Shown here: positions 17,950-26,255 of the stretch, one piece after another | Layout: each line of letters begins with the position of its first letter | Numbering within the stretch: position 1 is the stretch's first letter | Source: Methylorubrum thiocyanatum | Lineage (GTDB): Bacteria; Pseudomonadota; Alphaproteobacteria; Rhizobiales; Beijerinckiaceae | DNA: 64,000 bases | Assembly (NCBI GenBank): GCA_014138645.1 | Contig: JACJIB010000003.1 | Location: forward strand, 620,001 to 684,000 | Reading direction: 5' to 3' | Notes under the pieces: model-generated | Database searches by the model: none | What the model was told of the DNA's origin: nothing | Seen by the model: only the letters and a program-made list of their open reading frames with translations | Position numbers and translations under genes: made by a program

Positions 17950-17965
17950 TTAACCGGCCATTTAC
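17950..17965. promoter_or_regulatory. CtrA-like box upstream of the podJ-like gene
   Basis: TTAA-N7-TTTAC, one base from the CtrA consensus TTAA-N7-TTAAC. The flanks are identical to the box upstream of cpdR (55548-55563): both read CTTAAC-N6-TTTACCAAG. It is about 110 bases before the podJ-like start codon. Confidence 0.5.
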
Positions 17966-18076
17966 CAAGAATGGAAAAGGTCGGCCCTGTCCGATCCGCA
18001 CGCCGCCGCGCCTCGCCCCCTTGCGAACCGGCCGGGGGACGGACGCCGGAAGCCGCCGACTTCGGATCTCCGCGAG

Positions 18077-21000
18077 ATGAAACAGACTGCCCCGATCAGC
18101 CTCGACAGCTTCGACCCGGAGGTGCTCGCGGCTGCCCGCGAGGTCGCCCGGCGGGCGGGGGTGCCGCTGGAGACCTGGATCGCCTCGGTGGCTGCGCCCA
18201 CCCCGTCGAAGCCGGCGCCGCGCCGCCGACGCTCGGACGCCGCGCCACCATCCACCAAGACAGCGAACAAGCCGGCGGCCACGGGCACGGAGCCGGTGCG
18301 GCAGGTCGGAGGACGGGCGGCGGAACCGGCCTCCGCGTCCGACCCCGGCGCGGCGGCCCCACAGCACAAGCGCCGCGAATCCTCCTCTGCTCCGGCGGCC
18401 GAGGCCTCGGCGATGGCCTCGCTCGAAGCCTCGCTCGGCGCGATGATGCGGCGGCTCGACGCCCTCGACCACTCGATCAGCGCGGAACGCGAAGCGTCCA
18501 AGGCCGATGCGGCGCGGATGGCCGGCGACATCGAGCGCAGGATGGGCGAACTGGCCGGACAACTGAACACCCCGCGACCGCTGGGCCGGCGCGGGCGCCC
18601 GCTCGCCAGCGAGGTCCGCGACGCCGTCGCCGAGGTGCGACGCCGCCAGCGCGAGCTGGAGGAGGGGATCGCCGAGTGGAACGCCGACACCGCCGTTGAC
18701 GCCGCCGACGCCGCCGCCGGGCGGCAGGACGACGGACCGGTGCGGACGGAGATGCAGGCCGATACCGTCTCCGGCGCGATACCGTCGGCGGCGATCGCCG
18801 AGCTGCAGCGCGAGACGAGCCGGCTGCGCGACACGCTCGGCGGCCTCGCCACCGGCCGCGACGTGGGCGAGCTGGAGCAGACCATGCACGCCGTCGCCAG
18901 CGACCTCCGGCGGGCACGCGACCCGCGCGAAGTCGCCGCCATCGCCGCGCCGATCGAGCTGATGCGCGTCCAGGTGGAGCGGCTGGCCGAGGACGTGGCC
19001 GACAACGTCCATGCTCGCGTCGCGGGCGAGGTGGAGCGCCTGGCCTTCAAGGTCGACGAGGTTCTTTCCGGCGCCCTGTCGGGTCCGGCCGACCAGAGCG
19101 CCCTCGAAAGCGTCTTCCGCGAACTCGACGAGATCCGCCGCCTCGTGGCCGCCTTGGCGGGACCGGAGCGGATTCAGAGCCTTGCCCAGGGCGTGCAGGC
19201 CATCAGCACCCAGATCGCGCAGCTCCAGCGGGACGAGGATGCGGGGCTCGCCGCCATCAAGCCGCTGCTGGAGGAGATCCGCGGCGAGCTGAAGGCGCCC
19301 GCCGCCGCCCAGGAGCTTCCCGGCGCGCTGCTCGGCCGGTTCGAGGCGCTGGCCGACCGGCTCGACCGGGCCGAGGCCGGTTCCGTCGGCGACCTGATCG
19401 AGCGGCTCGAAGCGGTGGCCGAGAAGGTCGATCGCGTCAGCGCGGGCGGCAGCGGCCTCGATGCCCTGGAGCGCCATGTCCTCGCCCTGGCGAGCCGGCT
19501 CGACGCCCCGCGCACCGCCGATCCGGCCGTGGCGCGCCTCGAACGCTCCATGGGCGACCTGCTCGCCCAGGTCGCGGCCCTGCGCGACGGCGCCGGTCTG
19601 GACGCCGCCGTCGAGCGCGCCGTCCGCGAGGCCGTGTCGGGCTCGGCTGGCCCGCTCGCGGCGGCCGGCGGCGAGGTTGAGCTGCTGCGGGCCGATCTCG
19701 CCGAGATCCGCGCCCACCAGAAGGGTTCGGACCAGCGCCTCCAATCGACCATGGAGGGTGTGCAATCGGTGCTGATGCGGCTGAGCGAGCAGCTCGACCG
19801 GACCATGACCTCCGCCGCCGCGCTCACCGCGGGCGCTCCGCAGGAGCACGCCCCCGCCGCGCCGCCGCGGAGCGAGCGCATCGCCCAGGAGCGCCCGGCC
19901 GCTCCGAAGACGGCCGCCCCGAAGACGGCCGGCCAGCCGCTGGGCCGGCCGCACCAGACCCCGAAGCCCGACGCCGCGGCCCCGTCGCAGGCGAACCGCA
20001 TGTCCGAGGAGCTGCTGGAGCCCGGCGCCGGCCGGCCCGCGGCCGGGCGCCCGGCCGCGCCGGAGGCGGGATCCTCCGCCGGCAGCGCCGACATCAAGAC
20101 GAGCTTCATCGCCGCGGCGCGGCGCGCAGCCCAGGCGGCCCAGGCCGAAACCGCCGCCGAGACCCCGCTGACGGCGCGCTTACGCGACAAGGTCGCCCCG
20201 GCCGCCCGCGTGCCGGGCGCTGCGGGCGCGGAGGCGACGCCGCTCTCGCGGCTCCGCGGCGCCCTCGACGGCCGCCGCCGCACGCTGCTGCTCGGGCTCG
20301 CCGCCGTAGTGCTGGCGCTCGGCGCCTACCAAGCCTTCCTCGCCGGCAAGAGCACGCCGGCCGGCGAAGCCGCCGCGCCGGAAAGCCCCACGGTGGCGAG
20401 CACCGCCCCGGCTGCCTCCGAGGGCGGCACTACGCGCAGCGCGGAGGCCAAGACCGAGCCTGGTTCGGAGCCGGCGTCGGCCGCGCCTGCGGAGGCTTCG
20501 GCCGAGGCGCCGGCTCGGGCCAATCCCCCGGCGGTGCCGGCCGACCCGGCGACGACGCAATCCATCGCCGACGCGAAATCCCCGGTGGCCAAGCGCGGGC
20601 TACCCCAGGTCGCCGGCATGGCCGCCCTGGGTTCGGACCTCGCCCCCCTGCCGCCGGGCCTGGCCAAGCTCAAGCAGGATGCCCTCGACGGCGACGGCGC
20701 CGCGGTCTGGGAGATCGCGTCCCGCGAGGCCGAGGGCCGCGGCGTGACGCGCGACCTCGCGCTCGCCGCCAAGCTCTACGAGAAGCTTGCGACGGCCGGC
20801 TACGGACCGGCCCAGTTCAAGACCGGCAATGCCTACGAGAAGGGTTCCGGCGTGGTCCGGGACATCGAGAAGGCGAAGGTCTGGTACGGCCGCGCGGCGG
20901 ATCAGGGCAACATCCGCGCGATGCACAACCTCGCGGTCCTGCACGCGGAGAATCCGGCGGCCAACGGCCGGCCGGATTTCGCGAGCGCCGCGAACGCCTT

Positions 21001-21364
21001 CCGCCGGGCCGCGGAGCACGGTGTGCGCGACAGCCAGTACAATCTGGCCGTTCTCTACGCCCGCGGACTCGGCGTCGAGCAGAACCTCGTCCAATCCTAT
21101 CTCTGGTTCTCCGCCGCCGCGGCGCAGGGCGATCAGGAGGCCGGCCGCAAGCGCGACGAGGTCGCCACCAAGCTCTCGCCGAAGGATCTCACCGAGGCCA
21201 AAACCCTCGCCTCCGGTTTCCGGGCGCGGGCCGCCGATCCGGCCGCGAACGAGGCGCCGTCGCCGAAAGCCACCGCCGCGGCGCCGATGTCCCTGATGGG
21301 CGCGCCGTCTCCGGGCCTGCCGAACGCCCCGTCCCACGCGGCGCAGAAGCGGGTCGGGGTGTAA
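18077..21364 (+). CDS. PodJ-like polar localisation protein with coiled coils and Sel1 repeats
   Basis: 1095-residue membrane protein resembling PodJ, the alphaproteobacterial polar organiser. The N terminus has the ISLDSFDPEVLAAAREVARR-AGVPLETW motif typical of Rhizobiales PodJ homologues; residues about 110-620 are heptad-like coiled coil rich in Ala, Leu, Glu and Arg; an Ala/Pro-rich linker follows; one transmembrane helix sits at about 735-757 (TLLLGLAAVVLALGAYQAFL); the periplasmic end has a Pro/Ala-rich stretch and then Sel1-type repeats at about 870-1040 (e.g. AAKLYEKLATAGYGPAQFKT, KVWYGRAADQGNIRAMHNLA). A peptidoglycan-binding domain as in Caulobacter PodJ is not seen. Possibly cell-cycle controlled (CtrA-like box upstream). 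Hairpin terminator downstream. Confidence 0.8.
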   Translation: MKQTAPISLDSFDPEVLAAAREVARRAGVPLETWIASVAAPTPSKPAPRRRRSDAAPPSTKTANKPAATGTEPVRQVGGRAAEPASASDPGAAAPQHKRRESSSAPAAEASAMASLEASLGAMMRRLDALDHSISAEREASKADAARMAGDIERRMGELAGQLNTPRPLGRRGRPLASEVRDAVAEVRRRQRELEEGIAEWNADTAVDAADAAAGRQDDGPVRTEMQADTVSGAIPSAAIAELQRETSRLRDTLGGLATGRDVGELEQTMHAVASDLRRARDPREVAAIAAPIELMRVQVERLAEDVADNVHARVAGEVERLAFKVDEVLSGALSGPADQSALESVFRELDEIRRLVAALAGPERIQSLAQGVQAISTQIAQLQRDEDAGLAAIKPLLEEIRGELKAPAAAQELPGALLGRFEALADRLDRAEAGSVGDLIERLEAVAEKVDRVSAGGSGLDALERHVLALASRLDAPRTADPAVARLERSMGDLLAQVAALRDGAGLDAAVERAVREAVSGSAGPLAAAGGEVELLRADLAEIRAHQKGSDQRLQSTMEGVQSVLMRLSEQLDRTMTSAAALTAGAPQEHAPAAPPRSERIAQERPAAPKTAAPKTAGQPLGRPHQTPKPDAAAPSQANRMSEELLEPGAGRPAAGRPAAPEAGSSAGSADIKTSFIAAARRAAQAAQAETAAETPLTARLRDKVAPAARVPGAAGAEATPLSRLRGALDGRRRTLLLGLAAVVLALGAYQAFLAGKSTPAGEAAAPESPTVASTAPAASEGGTTRSAEAKTEPGSEPASAAPAEASAEAPARANPPAVPADPATTQSIADAKSPVAKRGLPQVAGMAALGSDLAPLPPGLAKLKQDALDGDGAAVWEIASREAEGRGVTRDLALAAKLYEKLATAGYGPAQFKTGNAYEKGSGVVRDIEKAKVWYGRAADQGNIRAMHNLAVLHAENPAANGRPDFASAANAFRRAAEHGVRDSQYNLAVLYARGLGVEQNLVQSYLWFSAAAAQGDQEAGRKRDEVATKLSPKDLTEAKTLASGFRARAADPAANEAPSPKATAAAPMSLMGAPSPGLPNAPSHAAQKRVGV

Positions 21365-21460
21365 CAGCGCCTCGAGACGCTCCGGCCGCCCGCGATCCGC
21401 GGCGGTCCGCGAGAGACACCGGAGCCCGCGCCACACGCCCGGGATCTCACGACGTGCAGC

Positions 21461-21491
21461 CAGGCCGCGCCCCGGACAGGGACGCGGCCTG
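21461..21491 (+). terminator. Hairpin downstream of the podJ-like gene
   Basis: Perfect 9-bp stem CAGGCCGCG / CGCGGCCTG with a 13-base loop, followed by a T-rich TTGTCGTTC, about 100 bases after the stop codon. Confidence 0.55.
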
Positions 21492-21689
21492 TTGTCGTTC
21501 CCGCCGCGCTGAGGCCGTGACCGGCGTCTGCTGTGACGGCGGATCCACCTCGACTGGCGCGGTTCGAAGCGCCCCCGGCCGGCTCCATCGCAGGCACCGC
21601 CCCAGGCCCCAGGGCATGGCCGCCGAACATAAAGTTCAGCCGACACCCGGCCTTGCTGCTATTCGAGCCTTACGTCCAAGAAACAGATC

Positions 21690-21725
21690 TAATCCCAACA
21701 AAATTATAAATAGTTCGTGGGATTA
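21690..21725. promoter_or_regulatory. Inverted repeat in AT-rich promoter island
   Basis: TAATCCCA and TGGGATTA form a perfect 8-bp inverted repeat separated by 20 AT-rich bases, about 110 bases before the small secreted-protein gene. It could be a regulator site or a transcript hairpin; nothing more can be said. Confidence 0.4.
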
Positions 21726-21833
21726 AAATTTATCGCATTATTGTGCTCAAACACACTTTTATCCGCAGATTTGCATGTTACTTGTGCTATTGCTTCGAAA
21801 TTAATCGATGTATGAACACGAGAGGAGCACAAC

Positions 21834-22160
21834 ATGCTGCGTTTCGCGTCATTCGCCTCGGCTGTCCTGTTCGCGGTCGCGACGGCGGCGACCCCGGTCT
21901 CGGCTCAGTCGGCCCGGTCGAAGAAGGGCACTTGGTCCGCGCTTCCGTCGCAGGTCGTGCCGCCGGCCCCGCCGCGCGTCGCCAATGGCGGCTTCGGCGC
22001 GCTTCCCCTGGCGGTGGGCGGCCCCTCGGGCTACTGCGACATCGTGGTGAAGCGCGGCGGCGGCAATCCGACCCAGGACATGACCGGCTCGATCGGCCAC
22101 GCGAAGAGCTATCAGGCCGGCGGCGGCGGCCCGGCCCGTCAGCGGGTCTGCTCCCGCTGA
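21834..22160 (+). CDS. Small secreted protein of unknown function
   Basis: 108-residue protein with a signal peptide (MLRFASFASAVLFAVATAATPVSAQ, cleavage after VSAQ-type site about residue 25). The mature part is basic and Gly-rich, with CDIVVKRGGGNPTQDMTGS and a second Cys near the end (RQRVCSR), so one disulfide is possible. I do not recognise a family. The start has GAGAGGAGCACAAC upstream, a strong ribosome-binding site, and codon use is GC-rich like its neighbours, which supports a real gene even though its upstream DNA is AT-rich. Alone in its transcript; the next gene is convergent. Confidence 0.72.
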   Translation: MLRFASFASAVLFAVATAATPVSAQSARSKKGTWSALPSQVVPPAPPRVANGGFGALPLAVGGPSGYCDIVVKRGGGNPTQDMTGSIGHAKSYQAGGGGPARQRVCSR

Positions 22161-22231
22161 GATCCTGATTTCGTGAAGACCAATCCGGCGCTCCTCCATC
22201 GAGGGGCGCCGCAGCGCGACGGACCAGGGCC

Positions 22232-23176
22232 TCAGACGAGGGGCGCCGTCTCCGCCTGACGCACCGGCTTCTCCATCCCCGGCTTCTCGTAGGCCGCGAC
22301 GTCGAAATCGTCGCCCGGGATGCGCACGAGGAAGCGCTCGGCCATCTCGAACATCAGGATGTCGGGGCGCACCCGCTCGACGTAACCCCAGTCGATGCTC
22401 GACGACCAGACGAAATGCATCTCGCGGAACGTCTCGGCGAGGAAGCTCGTCAGCATGATCGGCGCGAAATGCGCGTAGGAATCCCCGAACAGCACCAGGG
22501 TGCGCGGGTCGGCCTGGGGGGAAGGATTCCGGTAGATGACATGGGCGCCGACATGCAGGTCGCCCGCCTTTCCCGCCGCCTCGTAGGATTCGACCAGCGG
22601 GCTGGCATAGGCGCGCGACGCGTCGCGGTGCACCGCCCAGTTCACCACCGTCTCCCGCGGCCGCCCCGGCAGCTTGTCGCCGAGATCCCACAGCCCGTCA
22701 TGGGGGAAGCGCGGGCGCTCGGCGATGTCGGGCGGGGCCACCGCGCCGCAGGCCCGCAGCAGCGCCCGGTAGCCGACCAGGCAGCCCTCGTAGGTCCAGT
22801 GCGAATCGGTGCGTCGGTAGAGCGGCGCGCCGTCGTCGCGGGCGGCGCGCAGGGGCGCCACGAGATCGACGAAGCCGCCCATCCGGTCGAGGCGCCGGGC
22901 GAGCCGGCGGGCCGGCGACAGGCGCGGGTCGTAATCGAGATCGAGGGTGCGGTCGTCGTAGATCGACAGCTTTTCCGGCACGATGGTGTGGACGTAGCGG
23001 ATGCCGAGCGCCTGCGCCCGGGCGGCGCGCGCCTCGATCAGCCGCGCCCAGCGGCGCAGATGCCACCAGCCGGCGAGCGAGCGCCGGTATTGCAGGAGCA
23101 CCCCGTTGGTGCCCCCGATCAGGAACAGCCACCCGTCGCGTCCCTGGTGGATGATCTCTCTGTTCCTGCGGGCCAT
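22232..23176 (-). CDS. AlgX/AlgJ-related SGNH acetyltransferase-like protein
   Basis: 314-residue protein similar to the SGNH-fold domain of AlgX/AlgJ, which O-acetylate alginate in the periplasm. Family motifs: GRDGWLFLIGGTNGV near the start (typical GkdGwLFl), DSHWTYEG (catalytic Asp-His pair), and LVLFGDSYAHF (nucleophile Ser). No signal peptide is evident from ATG 23176, and no MBOAT acyltransferase or polysaccharide synthase lies nearby, so the acceptor is unknown and it may be a cytoplasmic-facing or mis-started homologue. Convergent with the small secreted-protein gene. Confidence 0.78.
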   Translation of the reverse strand: MARRNREIIHQGRDGWLFLIGGTNGVLLQYRRSLAGWWHLRRWARLIEARAARAQALGIRYVHTIVPEKLSIYDDRTLDLDYDPRLSPARRLARRLDRMGGFVDLVAPLRAARDDGAPLYRRTDSHWTYEGCLVGYRALLRACGAVAPPDIAERPRFPHDGLWDLGDKLPGRPRETVVNWAVHRDASRAYASPLVESYEAAGKAGDLHVGAHVIYRNPSPQADPRTLVLFGDSYAHFAPIMLTSFLAETFREMHFVWSSSIDWGYVERVRPDILMFEMAERFLVRIPGDDFDVAAYEKPGMEKPVRQAETAPLV

Positions 23177-23312
23177 GCCCGTCTCCTAGCCGCAGTGCCG
23201 CCGGCTGAACAGCGCAGCCGCACCACAGCGCGTCGGCTGGATACACGCGCCCGCCGCACCATCTTGCTCGAACCGCGCCGGACGACCGGCCTGACCTTGA
23301 GAGTCCGAAGCG

Positions 23313-23831
23313 TTGCCCGAGCCCGCCCCGCTGATCCTGACGCTGCAGATGGACGAGGCGGCCTTCGCCACCTTCGACGGCTTGAGGCGGCGGCATTTCC
23401 CCGAGGCGCTGAACCACATCCCCGCCCACGCCACGCTGTTCCACCACCTGCCGGGCGACAACGCGGCGGGCGTGACCGAGGCGGTGACCGCGCTGGCCCG
23501 GTCGGAGGCTTTGCCGGAGGTCGCCGTGACGGGGGTGCGCTTCACCGGGCGCGGCGTCGCCTACGCGCTGGAATCGGAGGCCCTGTCCGCCTTCCGCGGT
23601 CGGGTCGCGGCGGCGTTCCGCGATGATCTGACGGCCCAGGATCGGCAGGGCTGGCGCCCCCACATCACCGTCCAGAACAAGGTCAGCCCTGAAAAAGCCC
23701 GCGCCCTGCATGCCGCGCTGAGCCAGAGTTTCGAGCCTTCGCACTTCCGCGCACCGGGCGTGCTGCTATGGCGTTACCTCGGCGGCCCGTGGGAGCGGGT
23801 CGCGACCATCGCATTCGGGGATGCGGCATGA
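23313..23831 (+). CDS. 2'-5' RNA ligase / phosphoesterase-family protein (LigT-like)
   Basis: 172-residue two-histidine phosphoesterase-fold protein. The two conserved His-x-Thr motifs are HATLFHHL (about residue 46) and HITVQNKV (about 120), the hallmark of the 2H family, which acts on 2'-5' RNA links or cyclic phosphates; the in vivo substrate is unknown. The conserved strand LILTLQMDEAAFATF begins before the first ATG (23349), so TTG 23313 is taken as the start. The stop overlaps the PAP2 gene start (ATGA, 23828-23831). Confidence 0.82.
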   Translation: MPEPAPLILTLQMDEAAFATFDGLRRRHFPEALNHIPAHATLFHHLPGDNAAGVTEAVTALARSEALPEVAVTGVRFTGRGVAYALESEALSAFRGRVAAAFRDDLTAQDRQGWRPHITVQNKVSPEKARALHAALSQSFEPSHFRAPGVLLWRYLGGPWERVATIAFGDAA

Positions 23832-24631
23832 GACTGCCCGGTATCGCACGCACCGGCGGCGGCGCCCTCTGGCGCCGCTCCTCCGCGGTGTGGCTGCGGC
23901 TCCACCTCAACGAGGTCGGGCCGCTGGTCTCGCTGCTTCTCGTCAGCACCCTCGGCTACGGCTTCTTCGCGCTTGCCCGCGAAGTCGGCGAGGGCTCGAC
24001 CGCCGCCCTCGACCGCAAGATCCTGCTCTCCCTGCGCAACCCCGCCGACCTGTCCGACCCGCTCGGACCGGCTTGGCTCGAGGAAGCGATGCGCGACATC
24101 ACCGGCTGGGGCAGCGTCGTCACCATCGTCTTCCTCACGGCGGCGGCGGTGATCTACCTCGCGCTGTCCGGCCGAAAGCGCGTCGCGGTGTTCGTGCTCG
24201 CCGCGGTCGGCGGCGGCGAGGCGGTCTCGACGGTGCTCAAGCTGTTCTACCACCGCCCGCGGCCCGACCTCGTGCCGCACGGCATGGAGGTGTTCACGGC
24301 GAGCTTCCCCTCCGGCCACGCGATGATGTCGGCGATCGCCTACCTCACCCTCGCGACGCTGCTCGCCCGCGTCGAGCGGCGGCGCAGCGTCAAGGCGCTG
24401 CTGCTGGTGCTGGGCATCAGCATGACGGTGCTGGTCGGCATCAGCCGCGTCTATCTCGGTGTGCACTGGCCGAGCGACGTGCTCGCGGGCTGGTGCGTCG
24501 GCGCCGCCTGGGCGGCCCTGTGCTGGTTCGTCGCGCTCCAACTCCAGCGCCGGGGCGAGGTGGAGGATCCCGATCCGACGCCTGCGTCGACCGGCCCGGG
24601 CCAGATCAAAGGAACCGCCACGCCGGGCTGA
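23828..24631 (+). CDS. PAP2-family membrane phosphatase
   Basis: 267-residue integral membrane phosphatase with about six helices. The three PAP2 signature parts are present: KLFYHRPRPD (KxxxxxxRP), PSGHAMMS (PSGH, catalytic His), and SRVYLGVHWPSDVLAGW (SRxxxxxHxxxD, second catalytic His and Asp). Likely acts on lipid phosphates such as undecaprenyl pyrophosphate or phosphatidate at the outer face of the inner membrane. Its ATG overlaps the stop of the 2H phosphoesterase gene, implying coupled translation. Confidence 0.92.
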   Translation: MRLPGIARTGGGALWRRSSAVWLRLHLNEVGPLVSLLLVSTLGYGFFALAREVGEGSTAALDRKILLSLRNPADLSDPLGPAWLEEAMRDITGWGSVVTIVFLTAAAVIYLALSGRKRVAVFVLAAVGGGEAVSTVLKLFYHRPRPDLVPHGMEVFTASFPSGHAMMSAIAYLTLATLLARVERRRSVKALLLVLGISMTVLVGISRVYLGVHWPSDVLAGWCVGAAWAALCWFVALQLQRRGEVEDPDPTPASTGPGQIKGTATPG

Positions 24632-24672
24632 GGCGTTCCGGCCTCGTAGAGAGCAAGGCCGGAAATCCTTTC

Positions 24673-25980
24673 ATGAACGACGACCTCCGACTGTCCCGGC
24701 GCCTCCTCCTCGCAGGGACCGCCGGCCTGACCGGCGCGGCCCTCGGCCTCGGCGGAGGGGCGCGGGCCGCCTCCGGCCCGCCGGGCCCGTCGGTGCCGGC
24801 CGATACCGGCGCGGTCCAGGGCGGCCGGATCGTGTTCCCGAACTGGCGCGATGCCGGCGACGCACCGCCCCCGCCGCCGCCCGCGCCGATGCCGCCCTCC
24901 GAGCGGGTCGGCTTCGCCATCGTCGGACTCGGCCGCCTGAGCCTGGAGGAGATCCTGCCGGCCTTCGGCGAGGCGAAGAAGGCCAAGCCCGTCGCGCTGA
25001 TGTCGGGCTCGCCCGACAAGGCGCGGCTCACGGCGGCGCAGTACGGCATTCCGGAGGAGGCGATCTACGGCTACGACCAGTGGGACCGGCTGAAGGCCAA
25101 CCCGGCGGTCAAGGCGGTCTATATCGTCACGCCGAACGGCCTGCACCGGGACAACGTCTTGGCCGCGGCGGCGGCGGGCAAGCACGTGCTGTGCGAGAAG
25201 CCGATGGCCAACAGCTCGGCCGAGGCGCAGGAGATGGTCGAGGCCTGCAAGAAGGCCGGCGTCAAGCTGATGATCGCCTATCGCTGCCAGTACGAGCCGT
25301 TCAACCGCGAGGTGGTGCGGCTCACCCGCTCCGGCGAGTTCGGGCGGGTGAAGATGGTCGAGGCCTTCAACGGCCAGACCACGGCGCTGCCCGAGCAGTG
25401 GCGCCTGCGCAAGGCGCTCGCGGGCGGCGGCGCGCTTCCCGATATCGGCCTCTACTGCCTCAACGGCGTGCGGGCCCTGCTCGACGAGGAGCCGGTCTCG
25501 ATCCAGGCGCAGATCGTCACGCCGGAGAACGACCCGCGCTTCAAGGAGGTCGAGGAGAGCGTCGCCTTCACGATGCGCTTCCCCTCCGGCGTGATCGCGC
25601 AATGCGGCACCAGCTACGGCGTCCACGAGAGCCGGTCGCTCCGGGTCCACACCACCGGCGGCTCGCTCGACCTAGCCAACGCCTTCGCCTATCGCGGCCA
25701 GCGCCTCACGGTCGCCCACCGCGACGGCGGCCACGTGCAGCGCGACGAGCCGGTGCTGACCCACAAGAACCAGTTCGCGCTCGAACTCGACCACATGGCC
25801 GAGTGCATCCTCGGCGATCGCCGCCCGCGCACGCCCGGGGAGGAGGGCCTGCAGGACATGATCCTGATGGAGGCGATCTACGCGGCCGCCCGCTCCGGTC
25901 AGCCGGTCACGGTCGGTCCGCTCGCCGGGACGGGGCAGGGGCCGGACGCGACGCGAGGCCCGGCGCTGGAGGAGAAGTGA
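24673..25980 (+). CDS. Gfo/Idh/MocA-family oxidoreductase with Tat signal
   Basis: 435-residue NAD(P)-dependent oxidoreductase similar to glucose-fructose oxidoreductase. The N terminus has a twin-arginine signal (SRRLLLAGTAGLTGAALGLG), so it is exported folded with its cofactor. Rossmann domain from about residue 77 (VGFAIVGLGRLSLEEILPAF), then VLCEKPMANSSAEAQ (EKP motif, Lys near the active site) and RCQYEPFNREVVRL, and a C-terminal alpha/beta domain with LPDIGLYCLNGVRALL. Substrate unknown. Encoded 41 bases after the PAP2 gene on the same strand. Confidence 0.88.
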   Translation: MNDDLRLSRRLLLAGTAGLTGAALGLGGGARAASGPPGPSVPADTGAVQGGRIVFPNWRDAGDAPPPPPPAPMPPSERVGFAIVGLGRLSLEEILPAFGEAKKAKPVALMSGSPDKARLTAAQYGIPEEAIYGYDQWDRLKANPAVKAVYIVTPNGLHRDNVLAAAAAGKHVLCEKPMANSSAEAQEMVEACKKAGVKLMIAYRCQYEPFNREVVRLTRSGEFGRVKMVEAFNGQTTALPEQWRLRKALAGGGALPDIGLYCLNGVRALLDEEPVSIQAQIVTPENDPRFKEVEESVAFTMRFPSGVIAQCGTSYGVHESRSLRVHTTGGSLDLANAFAYRGQRLTVAHRDGGHVQRDEPVLTHKNQFALELDHMAECILGDRRPRTPGEEGLQDMILMEAIYAAARSGQPVTVGPLAGTGQGPDATRGPALEEK

Positions 25981-26030
25981 CGTCTTGACCGGGTGACCGG
26001 TTCAGGGCCGCGCATCGAGGGCGGCAGCGC

Positions 26031-26177
26031 CTACTCCCCCCAGCGCACGAACACGCCGATCGCGACGATGGCGAGGACGGCGAGCAGCCACGCCTCGCCC
26101 ACGGTCAGCGCGTAGGCGAGCAGGCCGAAGAAGCCGAGGGCGATGCCGAGCATGGTCGCGACGGCGACGGGATTCAT
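26031..26177 (-). CDS. Small membrane protein, 48 residues
   Basis: Short frame from ATG 26177 encoding 48 residues with two hydrophobic segments (VAVATMLGIALGFFGLLAYA and AWLLAVLAIVAIGVFVRWG). No family is recognised. Support is the membrane-protein composition, the lone fit in the 274-base gap between the Tat oxidoreductase and the M16 peptidase, and a plausible position; the ribosome-binding site is weak, so it remains a prediction. Confidence 0.5.
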   Translation of the reverse strand: MNPVAVATMLGIALGFFGLLAYALTVGEAWLLAVLAIVAIGVFVRWGE

Positions 26178-26255
26178 GGCGGGGTTTTTTGCCGTTGATC
26201 GGGCCGGCCGACGCCTCTCCGGGCATCGGGATTCAGGTGTCGAGTTAGAGCGCCG

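Larger units (their letters stand above)
17733..18076. other. Divergent intergenic region of acyl-CoA dehydrogenase and podJ-like genes
   Basis: 344 bases without a gene. It holds two promoters firing in opposite directions. Two sites are recognised: the 22-bp palindrome at 17794-17815 on the beta-oxidation side and a CtrA-like box at 17950-17965 on the podJ-like side, both listed separately. The rest is GC-rich and unremarkable. Confidence 0.6.
21365..21833. other. Intergenic region with terminator and AT-rich regulatory island
   Basis: 469 bases without a convincing gene. The first part holds the podJ-like terminator (21461-21491). From about 21630 to 21833 the base composition drops sharply to roughly 35-40 percent GC against about 70 percent around it, and includes an inverted repeat at 21690-21725. 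This is probably the promoter and leader of the small secreted protein gene at 21834. Confidence 0.6.

Noticed and set aside
17564..19954. 796-codon minus-strand frame across the podJ-like promoter
   Set aside because: It runs antisense to podJ-like and overlaps the acyl-CoA dehydrogenase start; no family signature, no ribosome-binding site.
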